A stretch of DNA of 64,000 bases, taken from positions 111,842,168 through 111,906,167 of the forward strand of contig CM028379.1 in the NCBI GenBank assembly GCA_013146195.2. Reading direction: 5' to 3'. The notes beneath the pieces were generated by a model. The model was not told the origin of the DNA. It was given only the letters and a program-made list of their open reading frames with translations, and ran no database searches. Source of the stretch: Codonopsis lanceolata (taxonomy: Eukaryota; Streptophyta; Magnoliopsida; Asterales; Campanulaceae). Position numbers and translations under genes: made by a program. The stretch's first letter is position 1; each line of letters begins with the position of its first letter. Of the stretch, positions 1 through 11,478 are shown in pieces.

Positions 1-615
1 TATCACAATAGAACTTTTAAAATTCAGCAGTTATCTCAGTCAGGAGGAACATCTACCTCTACTCATCCTCCTCAACTCTCATCAGAAAATCATACTGCTG
101 TTGATACAAATCCTCCTACTACTGCACCTTTAACTTTGCATATTCAACCAGCTGCCAAATCAGCTAAGCAAGTACTGCAACCTTCCCCCGCTTGCAAACC
201 TCTAAGGCCAGCCATTAAAAGGCAGAAAACCATTATAAGCCAACCTATCTCTCATCCATCTGCTCATCATCCAATCCTTCTTGTTGATTCTTCAGAAGTT
301 GATGTAGAACCAGCTCCTCCATCTACGGATATTCATGCAACCCTTGAATACCACACTCTTGTACTACATCACCTTCAAACACAGCTAAACTCCATTGTTC
401 CCAACATTAGGAATACTATCTTCATTGAAGTTCAGACTGCCATAGCTACTGGTGCTCCTCGCGAAGCCACTATGCATGACTGGAATTACATTCTAGCTTT
501 CCAACAAGATAGGGCTATAAGGGCAGAGAAAACAAAAACTTCAGCTTTTAATGCCCTTCAGAAGGAGAAGGGGCAAAGAGTTAAAGCTGACATTAATTTA
601 TCAAGCAAGAGCTGA
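1..615 (+). CDS. C-terminal part of env-like/ORF3 protein of a SIRE-like Copia element (partial)
   Basis: The frame is open from base 1 to a stop at 613-615, so the start lies outside the window. About 204 residues are visible. The first half is rich in Pro, Ser, Thr and His; the second half (from about base 330) is helical, with LEYHTLVLHHLQTQL-like heptads and a charged Lys/Glu tail, so a coiled coil is likely. I recognise no catalytic domain. The assignment rests on context: the ORF lies directly upstream of a 10-bp tandem repeat, a purine tract and a long LTR of SIRE/Maximus character, which is where these Copia elements carry their extra env-like ORF. It could instead be a host or other retroelement gene end. 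No start codon can be chosen. Confidence 0.45.
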   Translation, partial: YHNRTFKIQQLSQSGGTSTSTHPPQLSSENHTAVDTNPPTTAPLTLHIQPAAKSAKQVLQPSPACKPLRPAIKRQKTIISQPISHPSAHHPILLVDSSEVDVEPAPPSTDIHATLEYHTLVLHHLQTQLNSIVPNIRNTIFIEVQTAIATGAPREATMHDWNYILAFQQDRAIRAEKTKTSAFNALQKEKGQRVKADINLSSKS

Positions 616-710
616 CACATATCTACGGGAACTCAAAGGACGAAGAAGACAAACAAAAATGAGAAAAGTTGTTGATAAAGATTCATTAGCGTGAAACCAA
701 ACCAATTTCT

Positions 711-750
711 TTTGCTCTCTTTTGCTCCCTTTTGCTCCCTTTTGCTCCCT
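711..750 (+). repeat. 10-bp tandem repeat, four units
   Basis: Four consecutive copies of TTTGCTCCCT (the first with TCT in place of CCT) lie between the env-like ORF and the LTR. The segment is probably part of the 3' untranslated region of the Copia element. Confidence 0.85.
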
Positions 751-863
751 ACTACTTATCATATTCTGCTTCTACTAACATTTTATGCAGGATAAATAGC
801 TTTACACTTACGTTATTTTACTCTCTGCTTAGGATGAATGGTTTTAAGTAAATTGGAGGAGAT

Positions 864-2213
864 TGTAGAAACTCGCATACCTTATATTTACTTAAAATCA
901 TTAAGTTAAAACCAACTAGTTTAAATACTTATCAAAAATCCTTAAATAGGTTTTAAACTTTGACTTTGTAACAAGTCTAAATCTATCTGCTTAAATATTC
1001 AGCAGATAAGATATCATCTATTGTTTATGCAACAGATACCCTTTGACTTGGCTTAGCAACCTACATTCTATCTACCTAAAGCATAAGTCATCAGTAGCTA
1101 GCAGCTGCTGATACACAATGTCAGCACCTACTTATACTCTAATTTTTTACTTATTGAAAACACTGTAATCATTTGAAAAAGATCTAACCTTCACGTGTTT
1201 ATTATAAAATATTATTTTGGTAAAACCTTTTCAAATAAAAGAACTATTCACATGTCCTATCAATTGAAGACTTTCTTGCATGTCATAACTATTGTTCGTA
1301 TACTCATACCTAGCTAACCACTCTCTTTAATATTTCATTCTAGGTAATATTCTTTGTCTCTTACAGTCTTCCAGAATTTCTTGGCATTCAATGGAACATC
1401 ATTTCATTAAGAAATTCAAGATTCAACCTCACTCTCTCAAACGACTACAACTCTGGATATCTCTATAAATCGTTTGAGCAAGGATTAAAGAAAATATTTT
1501 TTTTGCAATATTACGTACTCAAGATTTAATAAATCAAAATTTCTCTACAACACTCAAAAAGAGACAAACACATTGAAGCTCCCATTCCAACCAAGAACTT
1601 CAATCTTTCCTTGATGAGCTTCTTCTCCATAACATTATTAGCCAGTTTCTTTCATATATATTCTTTTCTAGTTTCTATTTTGAGCAATCTACGATTCTCT
1701 GTTCCTTTATTCTTTTAAATCCTTAAAGGATCACAGATTGTTGTAGGAGTTTGATTCTTGCTAGATCAAACTCCTCAAACAGTGGTTTTTGTTGTAAACT
1801 GATCTGTTAGTGATCACTTAGCATATATATAATCTTAGTGCACTTCAAAATCCAAGTTTGCCCAACCTGGTACTTAGTGGACGTAGCAGTTTTAACACTG
1901 TGAACCACTCCAAATACTGTTTTCTGTCTACCTATCGTTTTTACTGTTTACAACACTTAAGAAACTTCTATCTACTTAAGTGTTTAACAGTTACAGTCGT
2001 AAGTTCTTTACATAGTTGATATTATCTATTATTCTTCAATTCAGTCTTTATACTTAAGTGATCGAAAGAAAACCAAACCAAACTGTTTTAAGTTCAACAG
2101 TCGCTACCTGCTGATTTTCAATCAACTACTGAAAACTTATCTTTTCCGCTGCATCTTTTAAATGTTTTCAAAACAACCCTCAAAGTTTTTAAAAGGTTAT
2201 TCACCCCCCCCCA
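864..2213 (+). mobile_element. 3' LTR of SIRE/Maximus-like Copia retrotransposon
   Basis: A purine tract (TTGGAGGAGAT, 853-863) precedes TGTAGAAACTCG, as expected for a polypurine tract followed by an LTR start. The body has the hallmarks I associate with SIRE-type LTRs: a TAGTGGACGTAGC segment near 1876, a TCCGCTGCAT segment near 2146, and AAAAGGTTATTCA followed by a run of C near 2191-2212. The right end is uncertain by tens of bases because the poly-C tail region is not followed by a clear CA plus target duplication. The left part of the element lies outside the window, so neither the 5' LTR nor the target duplication can be checked. Confidence 0.6.
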
Positions 2214-2617
2214 TCTATCCTAATTTCGTTCTCAACTGCACTTACATGGTTTTTATTCAATTTTAGATATAGGTTTCAAAAGTTACATCCAGATCTAATC
2301 TAGGTTTCTAAAGAAAGCAGATCTATCAATAATTTTATCTTCATATAGTAGTAATAAGACAGCTATCTGATCTGCTATAATTCTTCATTCATCTCCTTTT
2401 CTTATTTGTCATGGTCGCACTGTCTTAAATCGATCTTCTACGTCATTCTGTCATCTCCCTTGCTTCTTTCGATGGCTCTAATCTGCGGGAAGTCGCTCTT
2501 CTATGGACTGCCAGCGTGCTTCATCGCTGTCCAGATCTGTCGAAGTGGTCTGAGGTATGACGTATGCATAGAAAAGAGGAGCCAATGAAATGAACAATTT
2601 AAGAACCAAGTAGTTGG
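2214..2617. other. Intergenic, no recognised feature
   Basis: A short ATG-initiated frame of 60 codons (2406-2588) is present, but it has no recognisable domain and no support. I see nothing else in this stretch. Confidence 0.5.
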
Positions 2618-2842
2618 TATTTTGTCCCTGTACTCTTTTTTGGATAAAATGACTATTTTGCCCCTAGTCAATGTCACGAGAGACGCACGTGCATTGACCT
2701 AGCAGAGAAAAAATAACGAACGTGGATGGAATGACCATTTCCATCAAAAAATTTTGTACAAGGACGAATAAGGTTCGATTTTTTTACAAGGATGAAGTTG
2801 AAAAACGTGGTAAAGTATAGGGACGATTTGGGTAATTTGCCC
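2618..2842 (+). repeat. Dispersed repeat, copy 1 (inverted partner at 32935-33165)
   Basis: The segment has an ordered set of motifs: GTCCCTGTACTC, GATAAAATGACTATTTT, ACGCACGTGCATTGAC, GTACAAGGACGAATAAGG, ACAAGGATGAAGTTGAAAAA and GGGTAATTTGCC. The same blocks occur in the same order on the minus strand at 32935-33165. No terminal repeats or target duplication were identified. The family is not known to me by name. Confidence 0.7.
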
Positions 2843-3220
2843 TAGAAAAAAAAAAACAATCCTGACAATATAGCAGCATTTTGACTAACTATTTTCCTTA
2901 GCATATCATTTTTAATTTTCTCAAAATAATTTTAGGGGAAATGTTATTTCCACTACAATTTTTTATTATCCACAACATTATCAATTATTACATCAATTAA
3001 ACATGTATTTGGATAAAACTACCCCTTGATCACCAGACATATTTATTTGTCAATCAATGCTACCCTCCTAATTATCAACCTACATAATTTTCTCAAAAAT
3101 ATCAAATGATATTTGATTATCGTCAACATAAAAAACATAATTATTTTGTTTATTTTTTAAAATGTTTAATCATTAAAATTCATGGCTAGAGTGATGTTAA
3201 ATAATAAATAACTAATATTA
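2843..3220. other. AT-rich intergenic stretch
   Basis: AT-rich DNA without a supported ORF, RNA gene or repeat. Confidence 0.5.
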
Positions 3221-3222
3221 TA

Positions 3223-3479
3223 CTCCCTCCGTCCCTAAATAATCGTCTTAGTTGACCCGGCGCACAGTTTAAGAAAAAATAATTGACTTGATAATTTATA
3301 TTGGTTTAATGTATAGTTCTTTTAACATCCATGTGTATGTGGCTCATAATTACAGTAGAGTGAAAAAGTAAGGGTAAAGTGGTAAAAGTGATGTTCTAAA
3401 AAGGTAAGTTTCAAAGTGGACAATTGTTTTGGGACGGACGAAAAAGGAAAGGAGGACGATAATTTAGGGACGGAGGGAG
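3223..3479 (+). mobile_element. Stowaway MITE (best-preserved copy)
   Basis: The left end CTCCCTCCGTCCCTAAAT and the right end ATTTAGGGACGGAGGGAG are perfect inverted repeats. Each is flanked by TA (3221-3222 and 3480-3481), the target duplication of Tc1/mariner-derived Stowaway elements. The element is 257 bp with no coding capacity. Decayed relatives sharing its interior (AATTGACTTGAT, GGTTTAATGTATAG, AGTAAGGGTAAAGTGGTAAA) occur at 4611, 5380 (reverse), 22783, 24107 (reverse), 24248 (reverse) and 25235. Confidence 0.93.
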
Positions 3480-3481
3480 TA

Positions 3482-4610
3482 TAATATATATATATATATT
3501 TTTTTTTTTTGTCTACCAAATTTCGAAAAAACATGTGAACGTTGCTTATTGAAAGAAAATAATTTACAACTAGATTTAATTAAAATATATAATTGCAAAA
3601 TTCAAGATCTGAAAGTAAAATTATATTTTGATACCATCTCGTAAAGTATTAATACATTTTTCCTACCAATAATAATTGACTCTAAATATTAATTATGAAT
3701 TGATTAACCAATTTTCAATCAAATATCTACCAGAATATTATTATTCAATTTTATTTTTTAATAAAAAATAAATTTTAAATTAAGTTAATCTTTTATTATA
3801 GTAATGACTTTGGTAAATAAATGATTTAATGAATTAATTATCTTATAATGAAACCTGAAAAGAGTCACAAGCATGATAGAAGAAATATATATTAAAAAAT
3901 TAAAATACAAAAAAAAAATATATGTTCGTTGATGTGTTAAGAATTAGAACGTAATATGGAAAGAAGAGATATAGTTTGCTCTACTTCAAATGACAAGTAA
4001 TTAATCAAAGGGGCAATTTTGTCAAAATATGTATTTAATTTATGTAATTATTGGTAATGTAGTGGATTATAAAAAATTGTAGTGGAAATTCCATCTCACT
4101 ACTTGTAAATCTTAAAATTATTCATGGAAAATTCATATAAACTTTGTCCAATTATTATAGCATAAATAAAAGATGGTAACCGCACAAGAGTCTGGACTTC
4201 CATAATCTCGAAGATATGGTATATTCGCATATTCAATCCTTCGACCTTTTGTTGGTAACTAATTGATAAATGTATTCCCTTCACACAAAAAATATATATT
4301 CATTCAAGAAAAAAAAAATCTTTGATAAGAAGGAAAAAAACTATTCATTTCAATTTTGGTATATTTTGTGACATTACAATATGTAGGTTTGTTTGTTTTT
4401 GTTTGAGTTTTGATCGATTTGATCAATTCATCTGCTTTAGTAACTAGTAATTTGGAAAGTCTTTGTAATTTATTTTTAATATTTATTAATTTAGGGCCTA
4501 ATTTATAACTTAAAACAGGACCATCAAAATGATAGAAACGGCCCTGCCACGAAGAATAAGTGAATAACTTAGGAATATTTATAAATCCCATTGGATACAT
4601 AAACGAAATA
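3482..4610. other. AT-rich intergenic stretch
   Basis: Begins with a (TA)n/poly-T tract just right of the Stowaway copy (3482-3510). The rest is AT-rich with only short random frames. Nothing was recognised. Confidence 0.5.
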
Positions 4611-4864
4611 TTCCATCCATTTTCGAATTATTGTCATCTTTTGACTCGTTGCATCATTTATAAAAAGTAATTGACTGTATTATAAATATTGGTGAAATGT
4701 GAAATGTGTAATGTCCTTTAATGCCCTTGAACATAAGGCAACAATTAAAGTAGTTAGAAAAAGTAAGGGTAAAGTGGTAAAAGTTTTTTTCCTAAAAGAG
4801 AAAGTTTTGAAAGAGAACAATTATTTTAAAACATACGAAAAATAAAAAAGGACGATAATTTAGT
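4611..4864 (+). mobile_element. Decayed Stowaway MITE
   Basis: The left end (TTCCATCCATTTTCGAATTATTGTC region) is a mutated form of the Stowaway terminus. The interior retains AGTAATTGACT, AGTAAGGGTAAAGTGGTAAAAG and AGGACGATAATTTAG. The right terminal inverted repeat is missing; the element stops where the next TIR element starts. Confidence 0.7.
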
Positions 4865-5142
4865 ACTTGTTTGGTGGAGCGTTTCGACCAAAACGTTGGT
4901 AAAAAACATAGCGTTTTCTTTTTTAAAGTGTTTCAATGCAGCGTTATAAAATACAACGTTTTAAAAATGTGCAGCATTTTAAAAATATACTGCCTTTACA
5001 ACTATTTTGTTTATAAAAATAACGTTTTGAAATAGTTTTCCAAACATGTTTACAAGAAAAAAATTATGTTTTAAAAATGCTACGTTTTAAAAATATTGTG
5101 TTTAGAAAAAGTTGCGTTTTCAAAACGCTACACTAGACGAGA
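4865..5142. mobile_element. Small TIR element with ACGTTTT subterminal repeats
   Basis: The ends are imperfect inverted repeats: left CTTGTTTGGTGGAGCGTTT, and right, reversed, CTCGTCTAGTGTAGCGTTT. Between them AACGTT/ACGTTTTAAAA motifs recur many times in both orientations, typical of transposase-binding subterminal repeats in non-autonomous DNA elements. No target duplication is clear, so the superfamily (hAT or Harbinger) is left open. Confidence 0.55.
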
Positions 5143-6106
5143 CTTTAAAAACATAGGGATTACTAAGGCATTGGAGAATATTTTCGTGACATCTTTTTAG
5201 CAAATAAACAACCACGGGATGAGACGGTGAGAAGGCAAAAGCATGAAAGAGATCGTTCGCAAGCTATGGTAATTGACATGTTGCCAAGAAATTGTTTAGA
5301 AATGAAAATTAGCTGCACATAGAGTAGCAAAAGATACTTTCACCAACCAAAAACTGTTGTCCTGATTTCTTTTTCAGTAGTCCCAATAAAATATTATCTT
5401 GTTCGAAAGTTTTTTTATAAAATATTATTTTTATTATTTTATTTTTACTTTTCTTTTCATTTAATTATGGGTAAAAGTGCACAAACGGTTCCAATTGATG
5501 AATTTTTTGAGTGAAACATCTCAAAATAAAATAATTGACTCTTTGTGCGGATCAGAATAAATATATTGGATCCCTATTTCAATTTCATCATTCAACCTTA
5601 ATTCCTGCTCTCTCTCACTCGCTCTCATCTTATGTAGAAATAAAGTCCTCATCAGGGTCCTTTTATTTTGGTTTGGAAACCTAAATTAGGGATTTACAGT
5701 TGAAAACTAGGGGGGGGGGGTTTCCAATTTAACTTTTTAGAAGTGATTTAGATCTTTAATTAAATTGTGTTTGACATATGCCTTATTTGTCATTTTGGAT
5801 TTCTTTCTGTAATTTTTTATTTATTTTGGTAGGTGCTATTATCTCAATGTCTTAATCTACTGTTAACTAATGTTTAGTATGCAGGGAGCAGTACAATTTG
5901 CATGCTCTATATATATATATATTTGTTAAAATTATGGCCTCATTCAATCTTTGGAAATACTGCCACCACACAATGACCCCAACAAAACCCTCCCTCCCTT
6001 AAAAGTTTGAATTTAAGGTCCTTATATTTCTTGATAATCTCTTACAACTTTCCTATAATATCCAGTTAGACCCAGAAAAAAAAAAAACATCCAACATTCC
6101 TATTAT
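5143..6106. other. Intergenic, with a reverse Stowaway fragment and simple repeats
   Basis: 5380-5470 resembles the inner part of the Stowaway family in reverse orientation (GTTCGAAAGTTTTTTTATAAAATATTATTTTT region). A G run lies at 5709-5720 and a (TA)n tract near 5911-5923. No gene was recognised. Confidence 0.45.
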
Positions 6107-6111
6107 AATAC
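6107..6111. repeat. Target-site duplication AATAC, left copy
   Basis: AATAC lies immediately before the 5' LTR (TGTAATATACCC) and recurs exactly after the 3' LTR at 17368-17372. This 5-bp duplication fixes both element borders. Confidence 0.9.
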
Positions 6112-8411
6112 TGTAATATACCCGAATTTTGAATAATAATATTAGTTATATTATTAATATTATAAATTGTTTTGGGCTAACCTCAATATAATTTGGACCT
6201 ATTTTGTTTGGGCGGTAAATTCATAAAATTGGGCCATTAGTACTTTAATATGTTTGGCCTTCTACCCATTTACAATGAGTCCTTTGGAATTGGGCTAACC
6301 CAATAAACTCTTTTAAAGTTGATTTAAGTTTGGTTACAAATTAAAAGAAGAAAAAAAGAAAAGAAATTGAAGAGACACAGTTGGGACGGGAGTTGTATCG
6401 GTAGAAGAAGAGGCGATGGAGGTAAACCGGTGGCAAAAGAACCGTCCCTCCTTGGACATAAAAATGGAAAGAAATGAAGGAAATCACTTTCCAAGCTAGG
6501 CATAGCGATAGAGAGCCGAAATTCGGGAGGGAAGTTGCCGAGAAGACGATCGGGAGAAGGACGACGAAGGAGAGCTCGCCGGTTGTGACGCAAGACTGAA
6601 TCCAGGTAAGCAAGGTTCCTTCTGAATCGTAGTACCTTGTTTTGATTTTTGTTTTGATGATAGATTGAACTTCCAGTGCAATTTCATTGAATAGAAAGAG
6701 AAGGGTGGTGTATATATGCGTGTTTGTGTGGGGTGCTCGAAAATCGAAAAAGAAAGCATGGAGGAAATATGAAATTTAGTTTCAAAAATTACCATCCTTT
6801 AATTCAAAAATTTTGAGGCCATATATCCAACTGGGTTTCATAGGAAAATCTGTAAATTGGTTTTATAGCTAAAATCTTGAAATGGGTTTTGATGGGAGAA
6901 GCAAATGATTAATGGCGTGGGAAAAAAAAGAAGAAGAAGAAGAAGACGATCAGAGAGGACGGAATGCGGAGGAAAAAAAAAAGAAAAGAAAAAAAAATAT
7001 GATGAAAGGTGTTTCGAACCAGGAAATGAAAGAGGAAGAAGAATAAATAGTCGGTGTGTTGGTATTTCGTGGGTTTGAGGAGTCAAACTGGGGGATGAGT
7101 ACTCTGTACTCATCAATTTTAATAGGAGGTGAAAGTTAATTACAAGTGAGACTCCAAAGTTTCTCACTATTGGCTCTTCTGAGCATGGAAGTTTTAGAAA
7201 TTATTCATAGGTCTTTGAATTTAGGTTTGTAACACATATATGATGAAATATGTATTTAGCATGTGTCAGATGTACAATTAGTGGATTTTAGCACTTTTAA
7301 TTAGAAGTTAATTATTGGAATAGTATTAGTAAGGGTATGTTATGTTTATTTATAGATCTGAGCAAACGGAGTTAAAAAGTTTGTCGCATCGTTGAGGTGA
7401 GGGATTATGCATCGTTTAGGTTATTTCGAATTCTTAATTCCAAAATGTTAGGCTTCCGCTATTTCCTTGACATTTACCTTTCTTTGAAAACGTGTACCGA
7501 CCTTGGGTTGGTATTTGAATTTGAAATCCCGTCGTATCCGTCCTTTCATTATTCTTAATTGTGAATTGCTTTATGAATCTCACAAATTGTTTAAACTCAA
7601 TGTGCGATATTTTATTCGGTTATTATTGGTATTTGATTTTGTTGAAATTGTAATTATATTTTTGAAAAACTCTGTTATGATCACTAAGATAATTTGAATG
7701 ACCATTTGGCCTGTTAAGGCGACTTTACACCATAGGAACTATGGTGGGGTAATCCAGATATACAATTTTGCTTTTGACCCTTTTGGGGTACTTTGATATT
7801 TGAGGTTCCTTGGAGCCACCTTTTGTTTGGTCTAAAATGACCGTTTATGTGATCATAACATCCTCCTTAGTATTTGATATTGATTTGATTTGGTTCTTGC
7901 GAACTCGTTAATTGTTCTTCGATCAATGTGTATTTTATCTTGTGGATATCAAGAAAAATAATTCCTTTGACATCTCCATTTTTATTGTTTACCCTATATA
8001 TCGTTTGACTTTCTTCCTGGTCAACTCCTCCTTAGAAACCGGAGGGGTTGTATATGAACTTACTGGGCTTTTGTTCGCTCACCCTTTTCCTACTCATTTT
8101 CTTTCAGGATATAAGTAAGGAATGGAAATATGGAAATTTGGTTCGGTTCGGGTTAGTCCAATTGAAGAGATTAAAATCTTGTTATGTTATGGACGATTAT
8201 TTGTAATCGTTAATTGGATTTTGGGAGATTTATTTAGACATATGTTTTTATTGTAAGTAAAATTTTATTAAGGGATTTATATTCGAATATTTGATGTTTA
8301 AGTGGAAGATACAGTATTTACGTTTTTGGTTGTAGTATGATTTTTGAGGTTTTTGGTGACGTGGCCATTATGTGGGTCCCTATAGTTGGGCCTAATTTTT
8401 GGGGCGTTACA
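6112..8411 (+). mobile_element. 5' LTR of Tekay-type Ty3/Gypsy element
   Basis: This 2,300-bp LTR starts TGTAATATACCC and ends GGCGTTACA. It is followed two bases later by a primer-binding site. The same sequence with scattered substitutions and small indels returns at 14227-17367. Several frames on both strands inside the LTR (for example a purine-rich stretch at 6900-7060) are not conserved as proteins between the two LTRs, so I do not call genes here. Confidence 0.95.
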
Positions 8412-8413
8412 GT

Positions 8414-8425
8414 TGGTATTTGAGC
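8414..8425 (+). promoter_or_regulatory. Primer-binding site, initiator tRNA-Met type
   Basis: TGGTATTTGAGC matches the usual TGGTATCAGAGC, complementary to the 3' end of initiator tRNA-Met, with two mismatches. It lies two bases after the LTR end. Confidence 0.8.
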
Positions 8426-8599
8426 TTAGATTTCAGATCCAGATGGGTTAGAAAGTAAAATTCCTAAGATTTAATCGTAGGGTAAAAGTTAGGCGATTTT
8501 GCACTTGAGGTTATCCAATATCATTAATTAGGTGCATGGCTTACTTAGAGAGATAATAGTGATGTCAACACAACTGATATACTTTCTTTGAATTTGTAG

Positions 8600-9127
8600 G
8601 AAATAGTGCATAACAACACAGGTAGGACATTGGTCGCTCCACCCAGGACACCTGTGGGAACGAGATTGAGTATAATGCATGCTAGAATAGTCGAGCTGGA
8701 AGGGATGAACCAAGTATTAGTGCAGGAGAATCAATTGTTAAGGAATGATAATCAGCTGCTAGCAAATGAGAACAAAGTCCTTATAGAACAAGCCAGAGAG
8801 ATGACGAAGGCATTGAAGCTGGCACAAAATGCCTTGTCTAGACCATTTGATTAAATAGATGACGCTAGGAGGGCCAATGCAGAAGTTGAAGCAAGGCTGA
8901 GCAACACCAAATTCTTGGTTAAGAATGCTTGGGATGCGGTCCAAATGGCCATAGATAATGGACCAATTGTGAAAGAAGATCCAAAAGATCCAGAAGAGGA
9001 GGAGGAAGAAGATGAAGAGATGGTGGACATCGAGGCGGATGTCAACCCAGTAGTTAACATTGGGAATCAAAGTAATGAAGAATCTGACCCAAGTGAGGAC
9101 GAAGACACCCAGGCAGAAGATAGTTAA
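8600..9127 (+). pseudogene. Extra coiled-coil acidic ORF upstream of gag (one internal stop)
   Basis: One reading frame runs from about 8600 to the stop at 9125-9127, interrupted by TAA at 8852-8854. The first ATG is near 8675 (MHARIVELEGM). The N-terminal half is a strong coiled coil (repeated NQLL/NDNQLL/NENKVL heptads); the C-terminal half is very acidic, with a run of Glu/Asp at about 8995-9020. It lies between the primer-binding site and gag, where chromoviruses usually have only leader sequence. I recognise no enzymatic motif. It may be an element-encoded accessory protein or a captured fragment. The composition and reading-frame continuity argue that it was once translated. Confidence 0.6.
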
Positions 9128-9471
9128 ATAGGAAAACAAAATTTGGAATGATTGATTTAGGTTGGAAAAATGGTCGCCTAAGGTGGAATTTGGGGGACAT
9201 TTTGTTTGTTGTTTTTGTTATTAGAACAATGGAGTGCATTTTATGCTTCCGAGTTTGTTATTTTGACAATTAAATAAAATTTGAAATAAATGAAGAAATT
9301 TTTGGTATTTATTTTTGAGTGTATGAATGTGTGATTTTTGTATAGGGTACTCCTTATAACTTGACGGTGTATACCAAATTGGTCTATGATGTCATACTGA
9401 TTGAACTATGCCACTATAAGAATAGTGACCCTAAACCTTACTGACGTCTCAACGTTCTATCTCAGTACCTA

Positions 9472-10696
9472 ATGGCACGTGGAGGTCGCGCTGGAGCCCG
9501 TGGACGTGGACGTGGTAGGGATACTCTGCTGCGAACTCCACTTCAGACGATGGGGAAAATAGTGTGTCTGCGCCAAACGTAAACACCAATGGGCCAGAAC
9601 ATACAACAACCCAGTCTAATGCAACGACTGCTGGACCAACGCCAGTAGACCCTACTCTCCTTGCGTTGCTTCAAACTATAACACAAGCCCTGGTGGGAAA
9701 CAGGAACTAGGATAATCCAACACCTGGAGCACCAGAAATACCTACACCGCATGCAACGCCGAAGATTCGCAACAATCGCTACTCCACAACCACCGCAAAG
9801 ATATCAACCTGGGCCAATGGTAAAAGACCCACCGACATCTTCCGTAAGAGAGATCCTAAACCTTTCTCGTGTCCGGAAGCCTCGAGGACTGGATTGAAAA
9901 CATGAACAAAAGCTTCAGGACAATGACCCTCACTAGTGAGCAGAAGGTTAACCTTGCCACATTCAAATTGTAGGGAAGCCGATCGGCTGGTGGCCAAGAA
10001 TGAGGAGCCGAGGTAGATGGGACAGGAGAATATACTTAGGAGATGTTCTTGGAAGCTTTCAACAAGAAGTACTTTCCACCAAGTGTACGTGATAGGAAAA
10101 TAGTGGAGTTTATAGACTTGGAACAAGGAAAGATGACCTTGGACGAATATGCCGCAAAGTTCACCGAGCTCTCAAGGTATGCTCCGGACCTCTTCGAGAA
10201 CGATTACCAAAAGGCAAGAAAGTTCGAAAGGGATCTTAATGGTAAGATTAGTTATCGGTTGGTACCACTACAGCTAGCGACTTATGCGGAGGTGGTGGAC
10301 CGTGCCAGAGTGATTGAACGTGATTCGGAAGCTTACCAGAGGAAAAGAGATGAGCACAAGAGGGGAGCCGATGACAATTCGGGTAAGTTCCGTGGTCAAC
10401 CAAGTGGCCAAGGGAATGCGAGTAATGTGAATAAACGAAGGGCTACTGAAGGTAACTGTTTTAGGAGTGGAGCTCAGTCATCTAGAAACCAGTCGTATCA
10501 TCAGTGTCAGCAGAATCAAGGCCAGAACCGGAACCAAGACGCGAACCCCTTATGTCGTACTTGTGGGGGTAAGCACCAGACACATTCTTGTTATCGGAAC
10601 TCTGGGGCGTGCTTCAATTTTGGGAAGATGGGGCACTTGGTTAAAGATTGCCCAGAGCCAAACAAAAACACCTTCGTCAAAGGAGCCACAAGTTGA
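9472..10696 (+). pseudogene. gag: gag of Tekay element (frameshifted)
   Basis: The start is the ATG at 9472, which opens an Arg/Gly-rich N-terminus (MARGGRAGARGRGRGR) typical of Tekay gag. The frame then shifts near 9535, and again near 9770 and 9870. In-frame stops occur in the best-fitting frames near 9709, 9971 and 9994. From 10043 to 10696 the frame is open and carries the capsid-like retrotransposon gag domain (MFLEAFNKKYFPP...), followed by a Gln/Asn-rich linker and two zinc-knuckle-like motifs at 10555-10665. The second knuckle reads CFNFGKMGHLVKDC: the usual second Cys is Phe, so zinc binding is probably lost. Confidence 0.88.
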
Positions 10697-10726
10697 GACA
10701 AGGAGAAACCAAAGGGGCATGGGCGT

Positions 10727-11478
10727 GTGTATGCTATGACCGCTAAGGATGCTCGGGCAACAAATGATGTGGTGACAAGTACCTTGCAATTATATTCCAG
10801 TGATGCTTATGTTTTGATTGATCCTGGTGCAACCCACTCTTTTATATCTGTTTCGCTTGCACGTCGAATGAAATTGGCACCCCAGAACTTAGATGAGGTT
10901 TTGATTATTGACACCCCGACGAAGGAATCAATCCCTATCACATCTGTGTTTAGATCCCGCTCTTTGAAATTAGAGCATAGACAAATGCCTATTGATTTGA
11001 TCCCTTTAGATATGCAAAATTTTGATTTGATTTTAGGGATGGATTGGTTAGCCTCTTGTCACGCTAGGGTCAACTGTTTTGAAAAAGAAGTGGTGTTTTG
11101 TATTCCCGGTGAACCAGAATTCAAGTTTAAGAGATCTAAATCAGTGGTGTTGTCGGGCTTCATTTCATCGTTAAGGGCAAGGCGACTCTTAAGAAAAGGA
11201 TGTCAGGGTTACTTAGCCTCCATCATCGACCCCAGTAAAGAAGGGGTCACCTTAGAATCACTTTCAGTGGTTAGGGAATTTTCGGATGTTTTCCCAGAAG
11301 ACCTACCTGGCCTTCCACCAGACCGAGAAGTAGAGTTTGGGATTGATTTGGTGCCCGGGACGGCGCCCATCTCTAAGGCGTCGTATAGGATGGCACCAAC
11401 AGAATTGAAAGAATTGAAGGAACAAGCTTACAAGAGTGGAAAGGAGCCGAGCCAAGCGTATCGCCTTGGGGTGTTCCA
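10727..11478 (+). pseudogene. pol: Aspartic protease and start of RT (Tekay pol)
   Basis: The open frame contains the retropepsin motif VLIDPGATHSFIS (about 10810-10850), the downstream ILGMDWLA box (about 11031-11055) and the linker FSDVFPEDLPGLPPDREVEF that leads into reverse transcriptase. The frame is lost near 11420, where ELKEQ is followed by a shifted reading of the conserved SVSPWGAPVLFVKKKDG segment, so RT continues in another frame from about 11479. Both pieces lie in order on the plus strand, as expected for a gypsy pol. Confidence 0.9.

Noticed and set aside
2406..2588. 60-codon frame with hydrophobic N-terminus
   Set aside because: Short, no homology recognised, no splice or promoter context.
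6324..7167. Several overlapping minus-strand frames in the Tekay LTR, repeated at 14440-15189
   Set aside because: Their ends and frames differ between the two LTRs, so they are not maintained as proteins.
8759..9139. 126-codon minus-strand frame rich in Phe and Leu
   Set aside because: It is the antisense of the acidic coiled-coil ORF; the hydrophobic look follows from that composition.
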